From Bacillota bacterium (GTDB lineage Bacteria; Bacillota; Clostridia; Lachnospirales; Lachnospiraceae), in contig JAEWMZ010000480.1 of the NCBI GenBank assembly GCA_023392995.1, forward strand, positions 9,083 through 73,082: 64,000 bases of DNA. The letters are read 5' to 3'. Both the position numbers and the translations under genes were made by a program. Every line of letters starts with the position of its first letter. The first letter of the stretch is position 1. The notes under the pieces were generated by a model. That model worked only from the letters and a program-made list of their open reading frames with translations, had not been told where the DNA came from and did no database searches. Below, in pieces: positions 13,745 through 23,164 of this stretch.

Positions 13745-14419
13745 TTATAATTTATTTATGCTCCCATGCTTATTAAAAAAATCTTCTGCAATTTTTCTTG
13801 CTTCTACAGCCTCTTCAAAAGTATCAAATGAACCCAAATATTTTCTCACACCATTTCTTGCGATATCTGCACGGTATTGTTTTGGTTTATCTGGATAGTA
13901 ATATACACCAGTGACACCAGTTTTATTATTCTTAAGAATTCCTCTTTTTTGCATATGTTCATACCTATCAGAATAATTACAATTAGATGGAGAAAAATCT
14001 TTTGCAATATCAATCCTTCCGATATATAATTCATCACTATATCCGTTGTTAAGGCTCCAATCTAAAAAGTTATCAAAGCTATATTTCCATTCATCACATA
14101 CTGTTATTCCTTTTCCACCATAACGCTCATAATTATCGCTTGATGTAATATAACAGCTTGCAATAATTGATCTCCAACTATTATATAATTTCGGATATTT
14201 AACAACCATACCATCGCGGGTACATTGTTTGCATCCGCAACTCTTATTAGGTCTTGGTCTCCCTGTTATACCTAATAGTTTAGCTTCTCCAATAACTATT
14301 TCATTTCCACAATCACATCGAACAGTCCATGATCTTCGAGTTCTTCCATTTTGTTTTAATGAAATAACAGTTAGATATCCATATCTTTTTCCAGTGAGAT
14401 CAATATAATTACTTTTCAT
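13745..14419 (-). CDS. AP2-domain/HNH-like mobile endonuclease
   Basis: ATG 14417-14419 with GGAGGTGAT eight bases upstream (224 residues, MKSNYIDLTGKRYGYLTVIS). The N-terminal part has a zinc-binding set (RCDCGNEI, SCGCKQC), and the middle (YERYGGKGITVCDEWKYSFDNFLDW) is typical of phage HNH-AP2 proteins. The C-terminus is an AP2 DNA-binding domain (GVTGVYYYPDKPKQYRADI, then LGSFDTFEEAVEARKIAEDF). Such genes behave like free-standing homing endonucleases. The ribosome site lies in one arm of a perfect 17-bp inverted repeat. Its insertion between the recombinase and tail genes looks like a separate acquisition. Confidence 0.87.
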   Translation of the reverse strand: MKSNYIDLTGKRYGYLTVISLKQNGRTRRSWTVRCDCGNEIVIGEAKLLGITGRPRPNKSCGCKQCTRDGMVVKYPKLYNSWRSIIASCYITSSDNYERYGGKGITVCDEWKYSFDNFLDWSLNNGYSDELYIGRIDIAKDFSPSNCNYSDRYEHMQKRGILKNNKTGVTGVYYYPDKPKQYRADIARNGVRKYLGSFDTFEEAVEARKIAEDFFNKHGSINKL

Positions 14420-14420
14420 A

Positions 14421-14464
14421 AGTATCACCTCCATATGAAAATATTACCATATGGAGGTGATACT
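14421..14464. repeat. Perfect 17-bp inverted repeat over the endonuclease ribosome site
   Basis: AGTATCACCTCCATATG (14421-14437), a 10-bp spacer, then CATATGGAGGTGATACT (14448-14464). The arms are fully complementary. In RNA reading leftward the GGAGGTGAT ribosome site of the AP2/HNH gene is paired, which would block translation unless transcription starts inside the loop. Confidence 0.85.
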
Positions 14465-14610
14465 ATCAACAATATTTAGTACGGAGTTTGAACCGGACAT
14501 TGAAAATATGCCTAAATAACGGCATTTTTATTGTAATTTTGTTACAAAATAGCATCGGTAATATTGACTAATGGGTATACTACACACATAATATACGTGG
14601 AGGTGTTGAC

Positions 14611-14778
14611 ATGCCAAGAATAAATCCAAGTAAGAAGATCAGAATGGACATTACCATTGATCCTGATCTGCAGGAGCAGATGATAAAGGTCTGCCAGGCA
14701 GAGGATCGTTCAATGTCCAATCTGATCACGATAGCTTTAAAGCAGTACATTTCCAATTATGAGAAGAGGGCTAAATAG
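14611..14778 (+). CDS. Ribbon-helix-helix (CopG/Arc-like) protein, 55 aa
   Basis: ATG at 14611 with GGAGGTG six bases upstream; stop TAG at 14776-14778. The peptide begins MPRINPSKKIRMDITIDPDL. It then has two helices, including the typical RSMSNLITIALKQYISNY. The alternating RMDITID strand and the helix-turn-helix are the RHH fold, which acts as a dimer or higher-order DNA binder. It stands alone on the plus strand with its own terminator, a likely local repressor of the flanking accessory genes or, as in plasmids, of copy number. Confidence 0.75.
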   Translation: MPRINPSKKIRMDITIDPDLQEQMIKVCQAEDRSMSNLITIALKQYISNYEKRAK

Positions 14779-14793
14779 CTCTCTTCTTTTTTT
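14762..14793 (+). terminator. Rho-independent terminator
   Basis: AGAAGAGGGCT / AGCTCTCTTCT stem (one wobble) with loop AAAT and a run of seven or more T. It overlaps the end of the RHH gene. Confidence 0.8.
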
Positions 14794-14880
14794 GTGTATT
14801 TTATGTGTATAATCCCATACTTAGTACGTAGTTTTTACCGATAGCGAAGTATTAGAATATGCTCATTTAGTAAAATGATG

Positions 14881-15411
14881 CTATTTAATGTTTAAATAGT
14901 AATCTTTGCTAGAAAAAAATTTTTTACCACTAAAACTCGTATATGAACTATCTCCATAATATACAAATCCAAGTTTAGTCATAACTTTTTTTGAACCTAT
15001 ATTATCAACTGCATGTCTACAAAAGAACTTCTTCTCACCTAAAGTACAATTAGCAAAATCTAATATCACTTTTCCTGCTTCAGTTGTCAGACCTTGTCCC
15101 CAATATTTTTTCATAATATTATACCCAAGTTCATAGCAATCTAATTCTTCTTTGAAGTTTATACCACCAGAACCAAATAATTCTCCTGTTTCTTTAAGAA
15201 CAAATCCCCAAGTATAATTATGTTCACTATCTATATTCTGTTCCTCAACTTTCAGCCATTCAATAGTATCATCAACGCTTTTATGCATATCCCAAACCAT
15301 AAACTTTGCTACTTCTGAATCAGACGTCCAACTTTTATAAATAAGTTCAGCATCATTAATAGAAAGAGGGCGAAGTAATATTCTATTACTTTCCAACTTT
15401 GGTGTTTTCAT
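14881..15411 (-). CDS. GNAT N-acetyltransferase, RimJ/RimL type (prophage cargo)
   Basis: About 176 residues from ATG 15411 (MKTPKLESNRILLRPLSIND); a TTG two codons upstream is possible. It shows the RimJ/L pattern: N-terminal ESNRILLRPLSINDAELIY, the acetyl-CoA-binding MKKYWGQGLTTEAGKVILDFA (Q/R-x-x-G-x-G/A variant) and NIGSKKVMTKLGFVYYG. It probably acetylates an amino group on a small molecule or protein. It sits among phage tail and lysis genes as a moron and may benefit the lysogen; nothing shows the substrate. Confidence 0.82.
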   Translation of the reverse strand: MKTPKLESNRILLRPLSINDAELIYKSWTSDSEVAKFMVWDMHKSVDDTIEWLKVEEQNIDSEHNYTWGFVLKETGELFGSGGINFKEELDCYELGYNIMKKYWGQGLTTEAGKVILDFANCTLGEKKFFCRHAVDNIGSKKVMTKLGFVYYGDSSYTSFSGKKFFSSKDYYLNIK

Positions 15412-15468
15412 ATTCAACTTACCTCCATTATAGAAATAATTTCATTCTCAATTGAAACCAATAACGTA

Positions 15469-17844
15469 TCATGTCTGCATCATATACAATATTGCATTTG
15501 TTTCCGCATCTGCATATTGATAGTATCCTATGTCAGCTGGATGCACAGTGTCTTGACAATAAGTTACTTGAGCCGTTGATCTCTTATTTGCGTTTCTCGT
15601 GGTAAAAACAAGATTATGGAATACATCAAATTGGCTTGCCGTGTGGCAAGTCTTAACATAGCTCATTTCGGATGCAAGCTTATTATAAAGATTGGTCAAA
15701 TCATAGATAAATTTATTTCTTGTATAAGGGAGATTGTCACCATGACTTAGCGAATACCCGGGATATGCCATGTGATACCCTACAAGCAAAACTTTCGCAC
15801 TTGGATATTGTAAGTGCAGCTTGCTTATAAATAATCTTATTTTTGTTTCCAGATTACTTATACTGTAATTAGCTGCCCATACACCACTCTCGAAATCATT
15901 CCACCCAAGCAAGCATACCACATAGTCGAGTGTTACTCCTGCACCATAATTACTCATGAATTCAGTAAACGAGATATCTCCAGTTGATGTACTCCATAAC
16001 CAATTGTTAGGACATTCAGGCGGAAGAGCAGAAGGATCATATAAATAATTATCCCATGCATACCCCCCGTTTGCAGTATACTTGCTGTTGCTGTTGTTCG
16101 TGGATGTGTATTTACCAACAAGCTTAGTATTTGTTAACCCATTTGTATTTCTTAACAAATTTACTATCTCATCGGTTAGTGTCATTTGTGCGGTAAGACT
16201 GTCACCAAAAAAAGCTATTGTCTTAGATGGGTTTGTGGCTGTTATTGCGCTTGAATCTACAACCCTAAATACTACGCTTTTCGCCTCTATCACCTTGTTG
16301 TTTTTATCATACAGCACAATGTTTGCATTAAGTGTTGTGCCAACGTATCCTGTCGGAACCGATATTATAAATCTGTCCGAATACACAGTAATGTAGCTAC
16401 TAATATTATTGATTCTAACTATGTATTCGTTTTCCAAATAAGGGTTCTTTGTATAAAACATTCCATACTTAAATAATTCTAAGGTCTGTCCTTTTACCAC
16501 AAAGTATTCGTTTGGTACACTAAGAGCAGCATCTCCCTTTAATAGCTTTATTTCATTTTTTATTGTGTTAATATTAGCTGGTGTCTCTGTTACTGTTAGA
16601 GATAAATTGCTTGCATATGGTGGAGTAAGTGTGGCACCGTTCCAAATCTTAAATCTATAAAAACAACTTCCGTCTGCCACAACCGATCCATGTTTAACCG
16701 TGTTAACTATCATAGATTCAAAAACATGGCTACTGTTATATTTGTAGACAAAGAGATAAGCGGGTACAATATCAAATGTCAGCGTTTCTCCGTTATCAAA
16801 TTGGTGAAATCCTGTTCGTATTTTATCGGTTGCAGTAGCGTCTGCCCCCGTGGCATCAACAATATTTCCTTGAACCCAATCTGTAAAAGTTACACTTGAA
16901 ACACCTGACATAATACTTTGCTTTAAGGTTGTAACATCTGTATCTATCTTGGCTCTTAATTCTGATTCGAGACTGTCTATAACTTCCGAATCAACCGTGG
17001 CTATTATAACCAAGTTGGTTGAATTCGAAACCAACTCAGACGCAATTCCTGCTTTATAGAGTAATATTCTGTAATAGTATCCAGTCAGTGGTGCAAACGA
17101 TTGACTTATTGAACTATTATTTATAGCAACTCCTTTATATGCATGACTCGCGTCATAGGAAAATACAAAAAACACATATCCATTTAATGGTGTAATAGTG
17201 ACTTGCTTGTTTCCTGTAAAATCAACATACCCAGTTCTTAATCTTGCAGCATTGGTAAGATTAGTCCCGTCGGCTCCATTGATATTTCCAACTTCCCAAT
17301 TATCTAAAACCACGTTTGTTAAACCAGATTTCCACACCTTATACATATTCCTTATATTTTCTCCCAATGTAGGTTGTTTATAACCATACATATCAATTCT
17401 GCCATCAATTAACTCTGCGTCGCCTGTTGTGCTTCCGGTGTCCAATGATGATAAACTGTTAATTCTAGCACGCTCAGTTGCAACCTCTGCGAGCCTTTCT
17501 GATTTTTCAGTATTCACAGCATTTGTACGATTTGTCACTTCTGCATCAAGTGCAGATTGATTCGATTTTGAAGCCAACTCGGAAGTAACTTCATTATGTT
17601 CAGTATCCAATCTCTCTTTTAATGTTATATATCCAGTCCCGGCAATTGCCTGGGCTACAGCCGGAGAAGAATCTCCGTAAACGACTAATGCATCTATTTG
17701 GGCTTGTTGCTCAACGATGGCATTATCCAGATCATCTATACCCTTATCCATTATATTTAAATTAAAAGCATTTCTTGGAGTGTTTGTTGATGGAGAATCC
17801 TTCCAACCAGTTCCTCCTCCTACTCTAATGTATTTCTTAGCCAT
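15469..17844 (-). CDS. Receptor-binding/tail fibre protein with C-terminal SGNH hydrolase
   Basis: 791 residues. The N-terminus (MAKKYIRVGGGTGWKDSP, then a coiled section with VTNRTNAVNTEKSERLAEV near residues 110-130) is the baseplate-attachment and trimerisation part. The middle contains two related beta-rich modules, each introduced by a W-x-x-GN phrase. The C-terminal 250 residues are an SGNH/GDSL hydrolase: FFGDSLT near residue 547, LGWNDFES near 650, and DTVHPADIGYYQYAD near 765, supplying Ser, Asn and Asp-His. It probably deacetylates or hydrolyses a surface polysaccharide during adsorption. It is the last large structural gene. Confidence 0.85.
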   Translation of the reverse strand: MAKKYIRVGGGTGWKDSPSTNTPRNAFNLNIMDKGIDDLDNAIVEQQAQIDALVVYGDSSPAVAQAIAGTGYITLKERLDTEHNEVTSELASKSNQSALDAEVTNRTNAVNTEKSERLAEVATERARINSLSSLDTGSTTGDAELIDGRIDMYGYKQPTLGENIRNMYKVWKSGLTNVVLDNWEVGNINGADGTNLTNAARLRTGYVDFTGNKQVTITPLNGYVFFVFSYDASHAYKGVAINNSSISQSFAPLTGYYYRILLYKAGIASELVSNSTNLVIIATVDSEVIDSLESELRAKIDTDVTTLKQSIMSGVSSVTFTDWVQGNIVDATGADATATDKIRTGFHQFDNGETLTFDIVPAYLFVYKYNSSHVFESMIVNTVKHGSVVADGSCFYRFKIWNGATLTPPYASNLSLTVTETPANINTIKNEIKLLKGDAALSVPNEYFVVKGQTLELFKYGMFYTKNPYLENEYIVRINNISSYITVYSDRFIISVPTGYVGTTLNANIVLYDKNNKVIEAKSVVFRVVDSSAITATNPSKTIAFFGDSLTAQMTLTDEIVNLLRNTNGLTNTKLVGKYTSTNNSNSKYTANGGYAWDNYLYDPSALPPECPNNWLWSTSTGDISFTEFMSNYGAGVTLDYVVCLLGWNDFESGVWAANYSISNLETKIRLFISKLHLQYPSAKVLLVGYHMAYPGYSLSHGDNLPYTRNKFIYDLTNLYNKLASEMSYVKTCHTASQFDVFHNLVFTTRNANKRSTAQVTYCQDTVHPADIGYYQYADAETNAILYMMQT

Positions 17845-18040
17845 TTTTAACCTCCTCCTCTTCTAATGCTTTTTCATGTTGCTTTCGCTCTGACTCAATT
17901 ATCCTTAGCTCAGCGGATTTCAATCCTCCAAGTATTTCAGATAATATCATAGTGGTTACACCAACCGGAAGATCAGCCACATTTATAACATCTGCCAAAT
18001 TCGTTCTTAGTTCAGCAATTCTTAAATTAACACCCTTCAT
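17837..18040 (-). CDS. Small tail-region protein
   Basis: Start at ATG 18038-18040 (67 residues, MKGVNLRIAELRTNLADVIN), seven bases after AGGAGG; the frame continues upstream without support. The protein has an amphipathic N-terminal half and a charged coiled C-terminus (ESERKQHEKALEEEEVKNG). Its end overlaps the fibre start by eight bases. Short proteins of this kind lie between tip and fibre genes in many clostridial phages; possibly a chaperone or linker. Confidence 0.6.
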   Translation of the reverse strand: MKGVNLRIAELRTNLADVINVADLPVGVTTMILSEILGGLKSAELRIIESERKQHEKALEEEEVKNG

Positions 18041-18051
18041 TATCATTCCTC

Positions 18052-19959
18052 CTATTGATGTACAAAATTGGATGATACCCAATCCCTCAATGTGCTATCT
18101 ACCGCATTCATTGCATTTATTAACTGTGTCTCTGTGACTCCTCCTGATGGCAAATATCCACCAATATTAGCACTTGTTATAAATGTCTGGCTTACACCTC
18201 CTATTGATAATGTAGGTGCCGATTCAAGTTGAAAATTAACACGATTTATAAAGTTTGCTGTTTCATTTACAATTATATAATCTATCCACATATCAGAGCC
18301 ATCAATTTCGGCAGTGGCCTGAAGAGATGTATTTTTAAGAGTTATTTTTCCATCTTTGATTGTTACGCTTCCATTAGTTCCACTTGTAGTAAATTCACCA
18401 TTTGTTGATCTTATTTTCCCTGTAGGGTCAATGTATAAATTAATCATGTCAATAGTGCTGTTGTTTAAATCTATCATCATTCCGGATAATCCAGAATAAT
18501 AATTAGCAGATCTTATCACGCCACCAATATATTCCGATGCAGTAATATTTCCACTAAATTTTCCATTGATAGCTTCTATAGTGCCGTCAAGTAATACTTT
18601 AAAATTCCCATTGACAGTAACAAGCCCTTCTAAATTAATATTGTCAGCTTTAACATCAATCTGTGTGAGGTCTGTATCTGGGTTTCCGTTTAATGAAACA
18701 TATCCAATATTACCGTTGCTGTTTACCTTTAGTACTACCTGACCAGCCATGACATTAATTTCTCCAGTCAACCGCTCGTCCATATCTTCGACTTCGACCT
18801 TGAATTGTTCAACGTCTTTGATTATACGTGTTGCTTTGCCTTTAAGTTGTAGTATTTCGTAGTTTAATCCAAAATGCTGTGCCTGTTCCTCTGATCCTTC
18901 GGCTTTATATTCATCTATAAGAGCTTGTATTCCGGTTAGCGTTCTTTGTAGTATGTATCCAGCCGTAGAATCTTCACCATTGAACTTTGTGAAGTCACCT
19001 GGTTCTAAAAACGGCAGCCCTATTGATTTTGCTGTATAAGGTCTATAACCTCTATTAAAAATGTTATGTGATACATTCGTTGCAATGATTGCAAGCTCTG
19101 CGGCTCCCTTCCCATAAACAAGAAAATTCCCTTCGATAATATACGCATTAGCTCCAGTACCGTAAATACATCCCACATCATCAGTATCTTGTCTAATTAC
19201 GATCTTATCAATTGCTTTTACGGTATACTCTTCAAATCTTATAGTTTCGTATGAGGATATTCCGATTTCAATATTATATGGCTCGTTCATTGGGTAGTCA
19301 TTTTGAGGGTAATCGTTTTGAGGATAATCCTCATGCTGTTTTTCGAGGATTATGTGAGTAAACATTCCATACCTGTCAATATGTCCAAAACAACCGTTTA
19401 TTTCTTCGCAAGCTTCAATTACTGTTCTACCGGATAGTTGCGTGGGATCTATGGTCTTTTCAATAATCATGGAATCATTAGGTAGTGGAAGTTTGCTTGT
19501 GTCCTCTGTAAGGCCTACGTGAGCCAGGAATGATGCTCTAAACTGTGCTAGGGTATATGTTTCTATACCAGTAGAGAAAAGGCCGTTGTACCATGAAGAT
19601 ACATCGACCTCGATTTTTTTCATGCGGTCATAAGCTACGATATTTTTTGTTGTCATATCATCGCTTTTAGTGCAACTATAAACTTTATAAATTCCAAGTG
19701 GAACTGTATATTCTCCAATGATGTGCTTATATTCAAACTCAAGTCCTGTCAAATAATTAGAAATTAACTCTATGTTTATCTCGCATTGGGAAGCTATGCA
19801 AGCTCCATATAACACGTTATCGCTATTGACTATGCTTTCTATAATTTTAGAGCTTTCCTCAATAATTGAATCTGATAAAGTAAGCCCCAATGATGGGAAA
19901 TACATGACAGGAGTTATAGCAGCCCCTTGTTTATAAAGATTTTTTATTGCTTCTTCCAT
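18052..19959 (-). CDS. Tail tip/baseplate protein (prophage minor structural protein)
   Basis: 635 residues. The N-terminal 350 show the pattern of siphophage tip proteins related to the gp27/gp44 hub (EFEYKHIIGEYTVPLGIYKVYS, ARVSSWYNGL-like, LPLPNDSMIIEKTID, RTVIEACEEINGCFG). A short repeat DYPQNDYPQNDYPMNEP lies near residue 215. The C-terminal part has repeated beta-helix-like strands with SLNGNPDTDLTQIDVKADNI and GKFSGNITASEY, as in spike or fibre-attachment domains. It follows the distal tail gene and probably forms the tip to which the SGNH fibre binds. Confidence 0.78.
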   Translation of the reverse strand: MEEAIKNLYKQGAAITPVMYFPSLGLTLSDSIIEESSKIIESIVNSDNVLYGACIASQCEINIELISNYLTGLEFEYKHIIGEYTVPLGIYKVYSCTKSDDMTTKNIVAYDRMKKIEVDVSSWYNGLFSTGIETYTLAQFRASFLAHVGLTEDTSKLPLPNDSMIIEKTIDPTQLSGRTVIEACEEINGCFGHIDRYGMFTHIILEKQHEDYPQNDYPQNDYPMNEPYNIEIGISSYETIRFEEYTVKAIDKIVIRQDTDDVGCIYGTGANAYIIEGNFLVYGKGAAELAIIATNVSHNIFNRGYRPYTAKSIGLPFLEPGDFTKFNGEDSTAGYILQRTLTGIQALIDEYKAEGSEEQAQHFGLNYEILQLKGKATRIIKDVEQFKVEVEDMDERLTGEINVMAGQVVLKVNSNGNIGYVSLNGNPDTDLTQIDVKADNINLEGLVTVNGNFKVLLDGTIEAINGKFSGNITASEYIGGVIRSANYYSGLSGMMIDLNNSTIDMINLYIDPTGKIRSTNGEFTTSGTNGSVTIKDGKITLKNTSLQATAEIDGSDMWIDYIIVNETANFINRVNFQLESAPTLSIGGVSQTFITSANIGGYLPSGGVTETQLINAMNAVDSTLRDWVSSNFVHQ

Positions 19960-19971
19960 CGCTACACCGCC

Positions 19972-20361
19972 TTATAAGCTTGTCAAAACAATGTCAATAG
20001 GCTGATATATAATATCTACACCCCTGACTTTGTAGTGTCTAAATTCTAAATCGTTAATTTTAAAGGTATTAGAAGTGTAATACGCACCAGTTTGTTGATC
20101 CCAAAATTCAATAGTTAAGCCGCTATATAAAGGAAAGAATCCCATAAACGCATCGACAGCTGGCTTTTTCATTGCATTGGTTGAGAATTTTATTTCTGAT
20201 GTAGTATACGGGGAATAAACCTCATGCAAATGACCATCTGCAGTATAATAACTCCTGAGCAATCTTCTAATTATCGGCCTGCATGAATATGTCCTCATGT
20301 TTATGTATCTGTTGGGGATTTCTACGTCGTTTATTCTTATTAAGTGTCCATCGAATGCCAT
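19972..20361 (-). CDS. Tail protein, DUF6711/distal-tail-like
   Basis: 129 residues, beta-rich, starting MAFDGHLIRINDVEIPNRYIN, with TYSCRPIIRRLLRSYYTADGHL and FWDQQTGAYYTSNTFKINDLEF. The size and position between tape measure and tip protein match the small Dit-like or DUF6711 tail proteins of clostridial siphophages. It ends 12 bp before the next start and begins 4 bp after the tape measure stop. Assigned by synteny and composition. Confidence 0.65.
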   Translation of the reverse strand: MAFDGHLIRINDVEIPNRYINMRTYSCRPIIRRLLRSYYTADGHLHEVYSPYTTSEIKFSTNAMKKPAVDAFMGFFPLYSGLTIEFWDQQTGAYYTSNTFKINDLEFRHYKVRGVDIIYQPIDIVLTSL

Positions 20362-20365
20362 GGTA

Positions 20366-23146
20366 TCACCCTACCGGGAATGGAGCTATCCCCGTCCTTT
20401 GGTAATATTTCTTTGCTTCAAGCCTAATAAACTCGAATATACCTCCGTTTGTTTCAGTGGCTTTTATCTCTATACCCAGTGACCCTATTATTGAATTTAA
20501 TAGATCTTGCTGGGATGATGATGTAGTGGCTTTTGATGCTGACACATTATACGAGGCATCAATTTCAAAGTCCTTTGGTATACTGCTACTTATTTCGTTT
20601 GTTACGTTACTCATTTCGTTTACAAATCCTTCGCCAAGTCCCTGTGCAAGATATTTTCCAACTTCATCTCTGAATACAGTGGATGGAGAATGAATTCCGA
20701 ATACACTCTTGATTCCATTAAGAACAGAAGCTCCAAAACCCTTAATCTTATCAAGTATCCAATCAGTTGCGTTGCTTATTCCATTCCAGATACCTTTTAC
20801 AAGATTAATTCCAATGTCTGCTATTCCAGTTAATCCATTTGTTAATCCTGTAATAATATCACCACCAAATTCGATTACGCTCTTGACGATCCATGTCCCA
20901 AGGCTATTCATACCGTTCCATATGCCTTTTACTGCATTAATACCTATGCTCTTTAAGTTATCAGGTAAATTGCTAAGGCCGCTAACAATTTGGGTCAATA
21001 CATTCTTTGCCGCTTCGATTGCTTTTTCCTTTAGGCTGTTTGCGAAATCTTGAATTTTCTGTACTCCATTATCGAAATGTTCTTTCAATTTTCCTGGCAA
21101 TTCCCCTATGCTTTTACCAAGATCAACAAAAAATGTTTTAATATTTTCAACCAATTCATTTATTTTAGTTCGAAATACCTCATTATTGTCATATATCAAT
21201 TTAAAGGCGCCTGAAATTGGATTAACTAGCATAAGTAGAAGTGATTGCCAATTATCCTTTACGAAGCTTATGACCCCTGAAAGAAATTCTTTTACCTTCT
21301 CAATCGCTCCTGATACAGTTTCTGTTATACCATTCCATATCCCTTTAACACCTTCTCTGAAATCTTCATTCGTAGCCCATAAGGTTCCAATAATTGCTAC
21401 CAGTGAAGCAACTGCTGTTATAATAATACCTATTGGATTGGCATTCATTACTGCATTTAATGCAGCTTGTGCTATAGTAGCGCCTTCATTCGCCAATTGA
21501 AAAGCCTTTATTGCTCCTACCACTCCCTGTATCATGGTTACTACATTCCACGCCACAAAACCAGCTCCAACTCCAGCAATCGCTGAGATAAGTGTATCTT
21601 TGTTATCAACGATCCATTCAACTAATTCACCTACTTTTTCAGCTACGTTTCCAACAGTTTCAGCTATTTGTGATCCATTTTCCTTAACATAATCTGTTAT
21701 TTCTTGAATTATTGGCATTATGCTTTTTTCCAATGGCTCAGATATACTTGTCTGTATCTGCCGTCCTAGGCCTTCCATTGCACTACCAATATCATCATAT
21801 TTTTTTTGATTGATATTATCTAATGCTGAGCTTGTAGTTGAGATTGCACCATCTAAGTTAGTTAATGCTTTTATCCCCGATGCTCCAAGGTCTTCCCACT
21901 GTGTTCCGAATAATGCAATACCTGCTACATTTTGTGCTAACGGGTCTTTGATAGAAAAGATAGCATTAACCGTCTCCGTCATTGCCTGTTTTGCACTATC
22001 CCCTCCGGCACCGAATTTTTGTGCCATATCGTCAGCGTTCAATCCAATGTCAGCAAATGCCGTATTTGTAGAATCTGATCCATCTTTTACACGTATTCCA
22101 AATTCCTTTACAGCATCTCCTAATTTATCAACGCTAAATGTTCCTCCCTCTGCTCCATTAGCAAGCATATTGAACATATCTTCTGCGCTTAATCCCAGAC
22201 CACTAAATTGACCACTATACTCATTTATTGTATCCAGTAAGTCACCATTTTTATCAAGTCCATTTTGCGCTCCCTGTGTAATTAGATTATAAGCTTCTTC
22301 ACTAGATAAGCCAAATGTATCCATTAGCATGTTCGCTGACCGTACACTGTCTGATACATCAAATTCAAATGAATCTCTTAGCAACAAAGCCTGTTCTGTC
22401 ATATTTTTCAAAGATTCACCTGATAGATCTGTCTGTTGTTTAACAACTGCCATAGAATCCGCAACATCTTGTATATCTGCTCCAAAATTATTGGCATAGA
22501 TATCATTCATAGTTTGTTTTAAACCGTCAAATTCTTCTTCTACTGCTCCTGTTTTTGTTACCAAATCATTAAATGCAGTGTTTGAATCAGTTACAAATCC
22601 TATCGTACTTGATCCAAGTTCTTTAAAACCATTAACTAATAATTGAATACCTGATATAATCGCACTTGATAATAAATTCGCCTTTAATATATCAGCAAAA
22701 CTCAAAGAATTATCGCTTGCATTTTCAGCACTGTTCCCTAATTGTTCAAATTCTTTGCTTAAATCATCTGTTTGGTTTTTAGCACTTTCAATTACATCAT
22801 TATTGCTTTTAAGCTGCCGTTCCATCGTATTAAGCTCAGCCGTTGCTTGGTTCACAACTCTTTGCCATCCTTGAGTAACCTTATCATTTTCACCATATTT
22901 TTCTGCTGCCGAAGTAAGCCCTTTTTGCAATTCATTCAGTTTATTTTTCTGCTCATCAATTTGCTTGTTTAGTACTTCATTTGCAGCAGATAAAGCCTCT
23001 ACACTATTATCTCCTTTATCAAATTGGCTTGCTACAACCTTCATCTCAGTGCCAAGCGTTTTCAAATTTTCATTTATTCCATTTATAGCATTACGAAATT
23101 CTGATTCCCCATCAATTCCTATTTTGGGTCCAATATCATAAGCCAT
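20366..23146 (-). CDS. Tail tape measure protein
   Basis: 926 residues, the longest gene of the tail module. The N-terminal third is coiled coil (EQKNKLNELQKGLTSAAEKY, ELNTMERQLKSNNDVIE). Next comes the TP901-type domain with AQNVAGIALFGTQWEDLGASG and the preceding TNTAFADIGLNADDMAQKFG. Hydrophobic membrane-crossing segments follow (about 520-555 and 575-605). Repeats of the GIWNGI/GIWNGM...LGTWIVKSVIEFGGDIITG type occur in the C-terminal third. It sets tail length and is thought to pass into the host membrane with the DNA. The frameshifted gpG/gpGT chaperone genes lie just upstream, as expected. Confidence 0.93.
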   Translation of the reverse strand: MAYDIGPKIGIDGESEFRNAINGINENLKTLGTEMKVVASQFDKGDNSVEALSAANEVLNKQIDEQKNKLNELQKGLTSAAEKYGENDKVTQGWQRVVNQATAELNTMERQLKSNNDVIESAKNQTDDLSKEFEQLGNSAENASDNSLSFADILKANLLSSAIISGIQLLVNGFKELGSSTIGFVTDSNTAFNDLVTKTGAVEEEFDGLKQTMNDIYANNFGADIQDVADSMAVVKQQTDLSGESLKNMTEQALLLRDSFEFDVSDSVRSANMLMDTFGLSSEEAYNLITQGAQNGLDKNGDLLDTINEYSGQFSGLGLSAEDMFNMLANGAEGGTFSVDKLGDAVKEFGIRVKDGSDSTNTAFADIGLNADDMAQKFGAGGDSAKQAMTETVNAIFSIKDPLAQNVAGIALFGTQWEDLGASGIKALTNLDGAISTTSSALDNINQKKYDDIGSAMEGLGRQIQTSISEPLEKSIMPIIQEITDYVKENGSQIAETVGNVAEKVGELVEWIVDNKDTLISAIAGVGAGFVAWNVVTMIQGVVGAIKAFQLANEGATIAQAALNAVMNANPIGIIITAVASLVAIIGTLWATNEDFREGVKGIWNGITETVSGAIEKVKEFLSGVISFVKDNWQSLLLMLVNPISGAFKLIYDNNEVFRTKINELVENIKTFFVDLGKSIGELPGKLKEHFDNGVQKIQDFANSLKEKAIEAAKNVLTQIVSGLSNLPDNLKSIGINAVKGIWNGMNSLGTWIVKSVIEFGGDIITGLTNGLTGIADIGINLVKGIWNGISNATDWILDKIKGFGASVLNGIKSVFGIHSPSTVFRDEVGKYLAQGLGEGFVNEMSNVTNEISSSIPKDFEIDASYNVSASKATTSSSQQDLLNSIIGSLGIEIKATETNGGIFEFIRLEAKKYYQRTGIAPFPVG

Positions 23147-23164
23147 TTATATCACCTGCCTTTT

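Larger units (their letters stand above)
14475..14868. repeat. Pair of diverged direct repeats flanking the RHH gene
   Basis: Copies start at 14475 and 14821. Both begin TTAGTACG, then G/T-AGTTT, two variable bases, ACCG, and later share AATATGC with A-rich spacing, each about 45 bp. They bracket the small ribbon-helix-helix gene and its terminator. Possible operator pair or footprint of an insertion. Confidence 0.4.
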
